Assembly (NCBI GenBank): GCA_947255165.1
Contig: CAMYFZ010000033.1
Span: forward strand, 1-19,558
Direction of reading: 5' to 3'
DNA from: an uncultured Varibaculum sp.
GTDB taxonomy: Bacteria; Actinomycetota; Actinomycetes; Actinomycetales; Actinomycetaceae
DNA: 19,558 bases
Shown here: positions 1 through 5,938 of the stretch, piece after piece
Position numbering within the stretch: the stretch's first letter is position 1
Layout of the letters: every line of letters begins with the position of its first letter
Translations under genes and position numbers: made by a program
The notes under the pieces: generated by a model
What the model saw: only the letters and a program-made list of their open reading frames with translations
The model's database searches: none
What the model was told of the DNA's origin: nothing

Positions 1-1676
1 GAGTACCGGAAGAACTACGCGGAACCTACGCGGGACTGGCACACCCGGCCACTATCGCTTACCTGAAAGACTTGGGTGTCACCGCCGTAGAACTACTGCC
101 AGTACACGCGAAACTTTCAGAAGCTTTCCTGAATGAGCGAGGCTTAAGTAACTATTGGGGGTACTCCACCCTGTCTTATTTCGCTCCCGAACCTTCCTAT
201 GCCACCAGGAATGCCCGCAACCTGGGGCCGATGGCAGTCCTAGATGAGTTCCGCGGCATGGTTTCGATCCTGCACCAAAATGGGATCGAACTGCTACTAG
301 ATGTGGTTTATAACCATACTTGTGAGGGCGGAGGCGACGGGCAGGCGCTATCTTGGCGCGCCCTCGATAACGCCATGTATTATCGTCTGGATCCCCAGGG
401 AGCCAGTATCGATTATTCCGGTTGCGGCAATACTTTAGACACTGGTCACCCCAGAGTAATCCAAATGATTCTGGATTCTTTGCGGTATTGGGCTGGCGAT
501 GTCGGAGTTGACGGTTTCCGCTTTGACCTGGGGGTTACCTGTGGGCGGGGCGAGGAACATTTCACTCGTTTCCATCCTTTCTTCCAAGCCTGCCTGGACG
601 ACCCGGTTTTGCGGCACACCAAGATGATCGCGGAGCCTTGGGATATGGGACCGGATGGTTGGCGCACCAGCGATTTCCCGCTACCTTTCTCTACCTGGAA
701 TGACCGTTACCGGGATGCGGTGCGCGGCTTTTGGGTGGCCGATGGGCGTGCCCAGTCACGCGGGGAATCACGGGGGGCTCCCCCCTTTGAACTGGCTTCC
801 CGGCTTTCTGGTTCCCAGGATATGTATGGGGTGGGAGACGTGCCGGCGGTGCGTCCTCCTCGCTGTTCGATTAACTTTGTAACCGCTCACGACGGTTTTA
901 CTCTGGGGGATTTGGTCAGCTACGACCATAAACATAACGAGGAAAACCTAGAGAACAACCGGGACGGCTCCCCCCATAACCTGTCTTGGAATCATGGTAG
1001 TGAAGGGCGTGCTTTCCAGCTCAGTCACGATATGGAATCGGGCATAAATGGGGATTCTCCCCTGGCAGAACTACTGGCTGCCCGGGTACGTTCGGTACTT
1101 AACATGTTCACTACCATGTTTATTTCTTCCGGCACCCCCATGATTTTGGCGGGTGACGAGTTTGGGCGCACTCAAGGCGGCAACAATAACGCTTACTGTC
1201 AAGACAATGAAACTACCTGGGTGAACTGGGAACTAGTGGATTGGCAAAAAGACATGTATGTCGCGGTGCGCAAGTTGATTACTTTGCGACGCGAACACCC
1301 GGTTTTCCGGCCAGCAAACTACTTGACCGGTCATCGGTATCCGGGAGATACCCTCCCCGATGTTTCCTGGTATAACCAGGTGGGGCTATTAATAGGTGAT
1401 CGGGCGTGGCATGATCCGGCCAGCCGAGTTTTCCAAATGCTGCGCTCGGGGCGTCCCTACATGGATAAGGATCTACTGGCGGTGTTCAACGGGACGCTGT
1501 CTCCGAAACACGTGCGGCTAGCTCCGGGTCGAGGAACCGCCTACCACGAGATCTGGGATTCTGCAGTTACCGATGTAGAGGAAGAGGAAGCACCCCCGCT
1601 GAATCTCGCCGGTGACGACATTCTCCTGGAGCCTTTGTCTATCAAACTTTTCCTGGCCGATTCCAGTGGGGATTAA
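1..1676 (+). CDS. glgX: Glycogen debranching enzyme GlgX, 5'-truncated by the window edge
   Basis: This is a GH13 isoamylase-type enzyme that hydrolyses alpha-1,6 branches of glycogen in the cytoplasm. The reading frame is open from base 3 with no start codon, and the residues before the TTG at 72 (for example LRGTYAGLAHPATIAYLKDL) are typical GlgX sequence, so the gene starts outside the window. About 557 residues are visible; full GlgX proteins are about 700. Visible GH13 motifs are DVVYNHTCEG, VDGFRFDLG (nucleophile Asp codon 525-527), MIAEPWD (acid/base Glu 633-635) and FVTAHDGFTL (Asp 891-893). GlgX-type motifs LAGDEFGRTQGGNNNAYCQDN and a C-terminal beta domain follow. Catalytic residues are intact. 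It lies upstream of the glgE operon but is separated from it by the accessory island and trpS. Family assignment is firm; the substrate follows from the family. Confidence 0.95.
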   Translation, partial: VPEELRGTYAGLAHPATIAYLKDLGVTAVELLPVHAKLSEAFLNERGLSNYWGYSTLSYFAPEPSYATRNARNLGPMAVLDEFRGMVSILHQNGIELLLDVVYNHTCEGGGDGQALSWRALDNAMYYRLDPQGASIDYSGCGNTLDTGHPRVIQMILDSLRYWAGDVGVDGFRFDLGVTCGRGEEHFTRFHPFFQACLDDPVLRHTKMIAEPWDMGPDGWRTSDFPLPFSTWNDRYRDAVRGFWVADGRAQSRGESRGAPPFELASRLSGSQDMYGVGDVPAVRPPRCSINFVTAHDGFTLGDLVSYDHKHNEENLENNRDGSPHNLSWNHGSEGRAFQLSHDMESGINGDSPLAELLAARVRSVLNMFTTMFISSGTPMILAGDEFGRTQGGNNNAYCQDNETTWVNWELVDWQKDMYVAVRKLITLRREHPVFRPANYLTGHRYPGDTLPDVSWYNQVGLLIGDRAWHDPASRVFQMLRSGRPYMDKDLLAVFNGTLSPKHVRLAPGRGTAYHEIWDSAVTDVEEEEAPPLNLAGDDILLEPLSIKLFLADSSGD

Positions 1677-1705
1677 TCCACAGTTCTAGCTGTAGAAATG
1701 TAAAT

Positions 1706-1725
1706 CGCACGGAATTTGCCGTGTG
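1706..1725 (+). terminator. Weak stem-loop after glgX
   Basis: CGCACGG (1706-1712) pairs with CCGTGTG (1719-1725) around a 6-nt loop, with one G-U pair, 30 bases after the glgX stop. No T-run follows. It touches the left end of the first palindromic element, which itself could end transcription. A terminator role is a guess from position. Confidence 0.25.
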
Positions 1726-1832
1726 CGCGGGAGAGAGATTTTTCCTCCCGCCCAAGAATTTGGAAAACGTAGCGACGTTTTCCAAATTCTTATGCCCACC
1801 GCGCCCACTCGGATAAAATCTCTCCCCCGCGC
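1725..1832 (-). repeat. 108-bp palindromic element, copy 1
   Basis: The 108-bp unit has terminal inverted repeats of 18 bp at 1725-1742 and 1815-1832 (one mismatch), and a central 38-bp palindrome at 1754-1791 (one mismatched pair). The two sides between arms and palindrome are 11 and 23 bp, the same architecture as the copies at 2234 and 3848. Read on the minus strand it is open and encodes a peptide containing RFYPSGRGGHKN and ENVATFSKFLGGRKN. I think ORF calls over it are by-products of the repeat and not a gene. It could be a MITE-like or RPE-like element, or a bidirectional terminator. Confidence 0.85.
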
Positions 1833-1860
1833 TCACTCGGATAAAACTTTTCCCCGCGCT
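1833..1860 (-). repeat. Partial tandem duplication of the element's right end
   Basis: Immediately after copy 1, the segment CTCACTCGGATAAAA followed by a TTTTCCCCGCGC tail repeats the last 28-30 bases of the element in degenerate form. It has the same orientation as the right end of copy 1, and shows that the right end alone has been duplicated, by slippage or by a nested insertion that later eroded. Confidence 0.7.
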
Positions 1861-1864
1861 ACTA

Positions 1865-1885
1865 AATGTATTTTCGTAGTACATT
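1865..1885 (+). promoter_or_regulatory. Possible operator of the antitoxin-like gene
   Basis: AATGTA and TACATT form a perfect 6-bp inverted repeat with a 9-bp spacer, 40 bp upstream of the RHH gene start. RHH proteins usually bind short inverted repeats in their own promoters. That known habit plus the position is the only support. Confidence 0.3.
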
Positions 1886-1925
1886 GTTTAAAAGGTTTAC
1901 AAGTGCCGAACCAGGGAGAATTAAC

Positions 1926-2174
1926 ATGGTCAAAGTAGTTGACTCTGTGCCAATAGTGGTTCGGTTACCGGTGGATTTAGTGAAGCGATACGACAATCTG
2001 TCTAAGAATACGGGACACAGCCGCGCCTACTTCTTCACGAAAGCAGTCGAGGAATCGATACCGAAACTCGAATACCAGTATGGGCTCCTCAAAAAAGTTG
2101 AGGACTACCGAGCAGGACGGTTAGAAACTGTATCGATTGACCAGTTAGAAAATCATCTCTACTTGCGAAAATAA
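1926..2174 (+). CDS. RelB-like ribbon-helix-helix antitoxin, no toxin partner
   Basis: An 82-residue protein resembling RHH antitoxins of the RelB/DinJ-like group. The N-terminal segment VPIVVRLPVDLVKRYDNLSK gives the DNA-binding strand and first helix, and GHSRAYFFTKAVEESI the second helix. The C-terminal EDYRAGRLETVSIDQLENHL is the usual toxin-wrapping tail of this family (compare the common R.G..ETVS.E..E pattern). I chose the ATG at 1926 because AGGGAGA lies 6-7 nt upstream; an in-frame ATG at 1866 would begin inside the candidate operator. Antitoxins like this normally repress their own operon and neutralise a RelE-type toxin encoded next to them. Here no toxin gene follows: 59 bp after the stop comes another palindromic element. 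It is thus an orphan, perhaps a relic or an antitoxin acting on a toxin elsewhere. Confidence 0.75.
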   Translation: MVKVVDSVPIVVRLPVDLVKRYDNLSKNTGHSRAYFFTKAVEESIPKLEYQYGLLKKVEDYRAGRLETVSIDQLENHLYLRK

Positions 2175-2233
2175 CTTGTTCATCAAAATGGAATAATCCG
2201 TTAAACATAGAGAAATCTCCACCGATGTGTATA

Positions 2234-2341
2234 CCGCGGGGGCGAGATTTTTCCTCCCGCCCAAGAATTCGGAAAACGTCGCGACGTTTTCCAAATTCTT
2301 ATGCCCACCGCGCCCACTCGGATAAAATCTCTCCCCCGCGC
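2234..2341 (-). repeat. 108-bp palindromic element, copy 2
   Basis: Same orientation and architecture as copy 1: terminal inverted repeats 2234-2251 and 2324-2341 (two mismatched pairs) and a central palindrome 2263-2300 with one mismatched pair. It is nearly identical to copy 1 over the right 80 bp. The minus-strand frame is open and gives RFYPSGRGGHKN and ENVATFSEFLGGRKN. It sits between the orphan antitoxin gene and the hsdM/hsdS remnant, so the 349-bp gap 2175-2523 holds this element, the possible hsdM tail and little else. Confidence 0.85.
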
Positions 2342-2416
2342 AAACCTGTAAATGTCTGTCAGTGAAGTAGATCAGTGGCGGCAAGTTTATCGCTAGATGG
2401 TTACTAACTTTGTACG

Positions 2417-2527
2417 ATGGAGGACGAGGCTGCGATTATCGGGAGGTTCACCTTGCAAGCTGCAACAGCGCAAACACCAAGCCCCAAACGCGCCAGCAGC
2501 ACCCCAAACACCGAGGTACCCGCATGA
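2417..2527 (+). pseudogene. Possible 3' remnant of hsdM
   Basis: A frame reading E-D-E-A-A-I-I-G-R-F-T-L-Q-A-A-T and then a Thr/Pro/Ser-rich tail ends in a TGA that overlaps the hsdS start as ATGA (2524-2527). A 4-bp ATGA overlap is the usual hsdM-hsdS junction in type I restriction operons, and a tail of this kind would fit the end of HsdM. The frame is closed by a TAA at 2405-2407, so at most 36 codons remain. I cannot see any HsdM domain; the call rests on context. It may instead be a chance open frame. Confidence 0.35.
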
Positions 2528-3693
2528 GCCACATAGAAGACCTAATCTCCCACCACTGCCCCAACGACGTGGAACAGAAGTTAATATCCGATGTTGCGAC
2601 ACTAGAGCGGGGAAAGTACATATCTAAGAAAACTGCTATTCCTGGAGATATTCCGGTGATAGCAGGTGGTAGAGGCCCCGCTTATTGGCATAACGAATCC
2701 AACCGAACTGGCGAGCTGCTAACGGTTGCAGGTTCGGGCGCTTACGCTGGCTTTGTTCAGTATTGGGATTCGCCAATTTTTGTTTCAGATGCCTTTAGCA
2801 TCACCACTAACCCTCAGCTAAAGAGCCGGTTTCTCTACCACTGGTTAAAGAATAAACAGGATTTTTTGCATTCCCTAAAAAAGGGAAGCGGAGTTCCCCA
2901 CGTCTATCCAAAAGATATAGCCAAGTTAAAGATTCCGGTGCCGCCGCTGGAAGTACAAGATGAGATCGTACGGATTCTAGATTCTTTCACCAAGCTAGAA
3001 GCGGAGCTAGGAGCGGAGCTAGAAGCTCGCCGCAAGCAGTACGAATACTACCGCGCCTCGCTTCTCAGCTTGGAGAATCTCACCAGCCGTTTAGGGAAAG
3101 ACAATGTCAAGCTCCTACCGCTGAACGATGTTTGTACAAAGGTTTCTTCTGGGGGTACTCCGAAACGTAGTGTTCCTGGTTATTTCGGTGGAAATATTCC
3201 GTGGATTCGGTCGACAGATTTAAATTTCAAAACAATTGGAGAAGTGGAAGGCTCCTTAACTGAATCTGGGTTAGACAATTGCTCAGCAAAGCTAATTCCA
3301 GCCGGAACGGTTCTAATAGCAATGGCCGGGGCGACTGTCGCGAAAAGCGGAATAACCACTGTTGAGGCAACTACAAATCAGAACTGTTGTGCCCTAGAAG
3401 CTGATTTGAAACAGATTAAGCCAAAATTTTTATTTCATGTGCTCTGCAATGATTATGAGGTTTTGAAAGATAAGGCGCAGGGAACACAGCAGTTTTTGAA
3501 TATGACAAGGATTAAGAAGCATGACATTCCCGTGCCGTCTTTGGCTGAGCAGGAACGCATTGTGGCGATTCTGGATAAGTTCGATGCTTTAGTGAACGAT
3601 CTTTCTTCTGGTTTACCGGCAGAGATTGCGGCTCGGCGTAAACAGTACGAGTATTACCGCGACCGACTCCTAACCTTCACCCCCGCAAAGTAA
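2524..3693 (+). CDS. hsdS: Type I restriction-modification specificity subunit HsdS
   Basis: A 389-residue HsdS, which supplies DNA target recognition to the HsdM methylase and HsdR nuclease. Start: the ATG at 2524 gives MSHIEDLISHHCPNDVE, the normal family start, with GAGG 7 nt upstream; the frame is open further up but reads non-family sequence. Two target recognition domains are visible, about residues 15-138 and 197-335. Each ends with a conserved helical arm: PVPPLEVQDEIVRILD then EARRKQYEYYR (167-177), and PVPSLAEQERIVAILDKFDA then ARRKQYEYYR (370-379). The central arm holds EAEL-GAEL (159-166), a TAEL-type repeat. Length is normal and the gene looks intact. No hsdM or hsdR lies within the window, so it works with distant partners, is a spare recognition cassette, or is silent. 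Confidence 0.9.
   Translation: MSHIEDLISHHCPNDVEQKLISDVATLERGKYISKKTAIPGDIPVIAGGRGPAYWHNESNRTGELLTVAGSGAYAGFVQYWDSPIFVSDAFSITTNPQLKSRFLYHWLKNKQDFLHSLKKGSGVPHVYPKDIAKLKIPVPPLEVQDEIVRILDSFTKLEAELGAELEARRKQYEYYRASLLSLENLTSRLGKDNVKLLPLNDVCTKVSSGGTPKRSVPGYFGGNIPWIRSTDLNFKTIGEVEGSLTESGLDNCSAKLIPAGTVLIAMAGATVAKSGITTVEATTNQNCCALEADLKQIKPKFLFHVLCNDYEVLKDKAQGTQQFLNMTRIKKHDIPVPSLAEQERIVAILDKFDALVNDLSSGLPAEIAARRKQYEYYRDRLLTFTPAK
2998..3021 (+). repeat. 12-bp tandem repeat encoding EAEL-GAEL in hsdS
   Basis: GAAGCGGAGCTA is followed directly by GGAGCGGAGCTA (one mismatch), then by the half unit GAAGCT. It encodes two four-residue units in the central spacer helix. In the EcoR124I/EcoDXXI family the number of such TAEL units sets the spacing between the two half-sites. 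Confidence 0.8.
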
Positions 3694-3763
3694 CCGCGCA
3701 AAAGTAGAGCAGGGAATTATCGCCCCGAATTCAAGGCAACAGAAAATCAACTGCCCACACAAC

Positions 3764-3785
3764 TAACAGCCGACACACTCTGTTA
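3764..3785 (+). terminator. Possible weak terminator after hsdS
   Basis: TAACAG pairs with CTGTTA around a 10-nt loop and is followed by TTTAACTT. The stem is short and AT-rich, so this is a weak candidate. The rest of 3694-3847 shows nothing else recognisable. Confidence 0.25.
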
Positions 3786-3847
3786 TTTAACTTCATTCCC
3801 GAAAACCCGCGTGCAACCACTCGAAGCAGCTTCTATGTATCGGGGAA

Positions 3848-3955
3848 GCGTAGGGGCGAGATTTTATCCGAGTGGGCGCGGTGGGCATAAGAATTCGGAA
3901 AACGTGGCCACGTTTTCCGAATTCTTGGGCAGGAGGAAAAATCTCGCCCCTACGC
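3848..3955 (+). repeat. 108-bp palindromic element, copy 3 (perfect)
   Basis: This copy is inverted relative to the other two and is the best preserved: the 18-bp terminal repeats GCGTAGGGGCGAGATTTT (3848-3865) and its exact complement (3938-3955) match fully, and the central 38-bp palindrome (3889-3926) is perfect. The terminal arms differ in their outer bases from copies 1 and 2 but still match each other. On the plus strand the open peptide frame (RFYPSGRGGHKN, ENVATFSEFLGRRKN) is in frame with trpS and has no stop between. No clear target-site duplication flanks it. A cruciform or very stable RNA hairpin is expected. Confidence 0.88.
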
Positions 3956-4029
3956 ACCTAACAACAAGAAAAGCTGCAGGATTGCACCCGGTTTTCCGGG
4001 AATATCACCGGCACCGTAGACTGGGAACC

Positions 4030-5133
4030 ATGAGCGATAGCGGCGAGAGACTAGAAAATTCAACCGATGCAGCTTCTTTGAAGCGTGCGGAGCTGAAATC
4101 TAAAGAGATTGAGGCAGCGATCGATAAGGATCCTTCCAAGTTCCGGGTACTCTCCGGTGATCGCCCCACCGGTACCCTCCACTTGGGACATTATTTTGGG
4201 ACGATTAAGAATCGGGTAGAGATCCAAAAGCGCGGGGTGGAAACCTGGATTCTGATTGCTGACTACCAGGTAATCACTGACCGCGAGGGTACTGGACCGA
4301 TCCGCGAGCGCGTCCTGGGTATGCTGGCTGATTATATTGCTTGCGGCCTGGATCCGGAGCAGACCACGATTTTCACGCATTCCTCGGTGCCGGCAGAAAA
4401 TCAACTAATGCTGCCTTTCCTTTCCCTGGTAACCGAAGCGGAGCTACACCGCAATCCGACGGTGAAGGCGGAGCTGGTGGCTTCAGAGCGGCCTATGTCG
4501 GGGTTGTTACTGACTTACCCGGTACATCAGGCAGCGGATATTTTGTTCTGTAAAGCGAACCTGGTGCCGGTGGGTAAGGATCAGCTCCCCCACTTGGAGC
4601 AGGCGCGGGTGATTTCGGATCGTTTCGAGCGGGTTTACCGGCGGAAGTCTTCGCTGAAGCACCGGGTGTTTCCTCGCCCGGAGGGGCTGCTTTCGGGTGA
4701 TGGCGCCCTGATTTTGGGGCTGGATGGCGAAAAAATGTCGAAGTCGCGGGGGAACGCGGTCGAGTTGGGGATGAGCAGCGATGAAACTGCGAAGCTGATT
4801 AAACGTGCCAAGACTGATGCCGAGCGCCAGATTACTTATGATCCGGAGAACCGTCCGGAGGTTTCGAATCTTTTGCGGCTGGCGGGCCTGGCTAGCGGGC
4901 AGGATCCGCGCGTTATTGCCGAGGAGATCGGGGATCAGGGGGCTGGAAAACTAAAGCAGGTGCTCACGGAGGCTTTGGATGCGGTTTTATCTCCGATTAG
5001 GGCGCGGCGCGCCGAACTGTTGGCGGACCCGGACTATTTGTGGCAGGTATTAGCGCGCGGCAACCAGCGCGCTAACGAGGTTGCCGACCAGACCCTGGCG
5101 GAGGTGCGCCAGGCGATGAACATGGTTTACTAG
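4030..5133 (+). CDS. trpS: Tryptophan--tRNA ligase
   Basis: A class I aminoacyl-tRNA synthetase that charges tRNA-Trp. The signature HIGH appears as HLGH (residues 51-54, within GDRPTGTLHLGHYFGT) and KMSKS is intact at 235-239. Other family landmarks are LIADYQVITD, HRNPTVKAE, YPVHQAADILF, LVPVGKDQLPHLEQ and the C-terminal LSPIRARRAEL. The GDRPTG / NPTVKAE pattern places it with the Streptococcus/Deinococcus TrpRS-II-like branch as I know it, not with the Bacillus GxxPTG.xHLGNY branch. I chose the ATG at 4030 (367 residues, a little over the usual 330-350). An upstream GTG at 3811 would give 440 residues, but the extension is read through the palindromic element and has no ribosome binding site. 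The site at 4023-4026 (GGGA) is also weak, so the start is uncertain. Confidence 0.93.
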   Translation: MSDSGERLENSTDAASLKRAELKSKEIEAAIDKDPSKFRVLSGDRPTGTLHLGHYFGTIKNRVEIQKRGVETWILIADYQVITDREGTGPIRERVLGMLADYIACGLDPEQTTIFTHSSVPAENQLMLPFLSLVTEAELHRNPTVKAELVASERPMSGLLLTYPVHQAADILFCKANLVPVGKDQLPHLEQARVISDRFERVYRRKSSLKHRVFPRPEGLLSGDGALILGLDGEKMSKSRGNAVELGMSSDETAKLIKRAKTDAERQITYDPENRPEVSNLLRLAGLASGQDPRVIAEEIGDQGAGKLKQVLTEALDAVLSPIRARRAELLADPDYLWQVLARGNQRANEVADQTLAEVRQAMNMVY

Positions 5134-5137
5134 ACTC

Positions 5138-5803
5138 ATGCGTGCTTTGGGAGGCCTGATTCGGCTACTGATTACCCTGGTGGTTATCGCCGTAATTGTC
5201 GTGGTGGGAACCAACATTTATGTGTGGCAGCGAACAAAAGACCAGGTTATTTCTTTATCTGAAGCTAAAGATAAGAACGCTCAGGTAATCATGGTTTTGG
5301 GGGCGGGGGTAAACCCGAATGGTTCGCCCTCGCCGATGCTTACCCATCGCCTGCAAACCGCTTTGAATCTGTATCAGGCGGGGGCGGCGAAGAAAATCTT
5401 GATTACTGGCGATCATGGGCAGATACAGTACGACGAGATCAAGGCGATGCGGCAGTGGCTACTAACCCATGGGGTTAGCGCCCGGGTGATCTATGCTGAT
5501 CATGCCGGTTTTTCTACCTATGATTCGGCCTACCGCGCGGAAGCGATTTTTTCGGTGCAGCGCGCGATTGTAGTAACTCAGCCTTATCATTTGCCCCGCG
5601 CCCTCTACGATTGTCAAAGCCGAGGTATCGAGGTTTGGGGTGTGGGTGCCGCTGGAAATGCGTATTCGGGGCAAACCGCTCGCAACCTCCGCGAATATCT
5701 GGCGCGCACCAAGGATGTTGCTTGGGTAGTTAGTGGGCAAAAACCGACCTACCTGGGACCCAAAATTTCCTTAGATGGCCCGGCCTCGGCTACTGACGGT
5801 TAA
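5138..5803 (+). CDS. SanA/YdcF-like DUF218 membrane protein
   Basis: A 221-residue protein with one N-terminal membrane segment (about residues 7-27, LIRLLITLVVIAVIVVVGTN) and an extracytoplasmic DUF218 domain. Family landmarks are IMVLGAGVNPNGSPSPMLTHR, ILITGDHG, YDEIKAMRQWL, FSTYDSAYRA and VVTQPYHLPRALYDC. The best known relative is E. coli SanA, linked to envelope barrier function; the reaction is not established, so none is claimed. The start ATG lies 4 nt after the trpS stop, so the two are co-transcribed. The C-terminal 20 residues are not conserved-looking. The family is clear; the role is inferred only as envelope-related. Confidence 0.85.
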   Translation: MRALGGLIRLLITLVVIAVIVVVGTNIYVWQRTKDQVISLSEAKDKNAQVIMVLGAGVNPNGSPSPMLTHRLQTALNLYQAGAAKKILITGDHGQIQYDEIKAMRQWLLTHGVSARVIYADHAGFSTYDSAYRAEAIFSVQRAIVVTQPYHLPRALYDCQSRGIEVWGVGAAGNAYSGQTARNLREYLARTKDVAWVVSGQKPTYLGPKISLDGPASATDG

Positions 5804-5879
5804 AGCATTTTCTGCGTTTGCCGGTAACTGCTTCTTATTGTGTCTAACTTTTACTGCTTGCTGGGACTGGAATCGACGC

Positions 5880-5894
5880 GCGGTGCCACACCGC
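5880..5894 (+). other. Short perfect hairpin upstream of glgE
   Basis: GCGGTG-CCA-CACCGC is a perfect 6-bp stem in the 135-bp gap before glgE. No T-run follows, so it could be part of the glgE leader, a weak terminator of the upstream pair, or a protein site. Confidence 0.3.
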
Positions 5895-5938
5895 TTGTTA
5901 GGCTGGAAGGGAATCAGTCCATCTATTAAGGAGACACC

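Noticed and set aside
72..74. TTG as the start of the first gene
   Set aside because: The frame is open to the window edge and the residues before it belong to GlgX, so the gene is truncated and does not start here.
1642..1884. Minus-strand open frame of 80 residues over copy 1, and a similar one at 2145-2384
   Set aside because: Both are the translation of the palindromic element plus random flanks, with no ribosome binding site; they are listed as repeats, not genes.
3028..3670. Invertible hsdS shufflon
   Set aside because: The two arm repeats are direct, not inverted, and no recombinase or silent half-genes lie nearby.
1725..3955. CRISPR array
   Set aside because: Three copies are unevenly spaced by hundreds of bases, one is inverted, and no uniform spacers exist.
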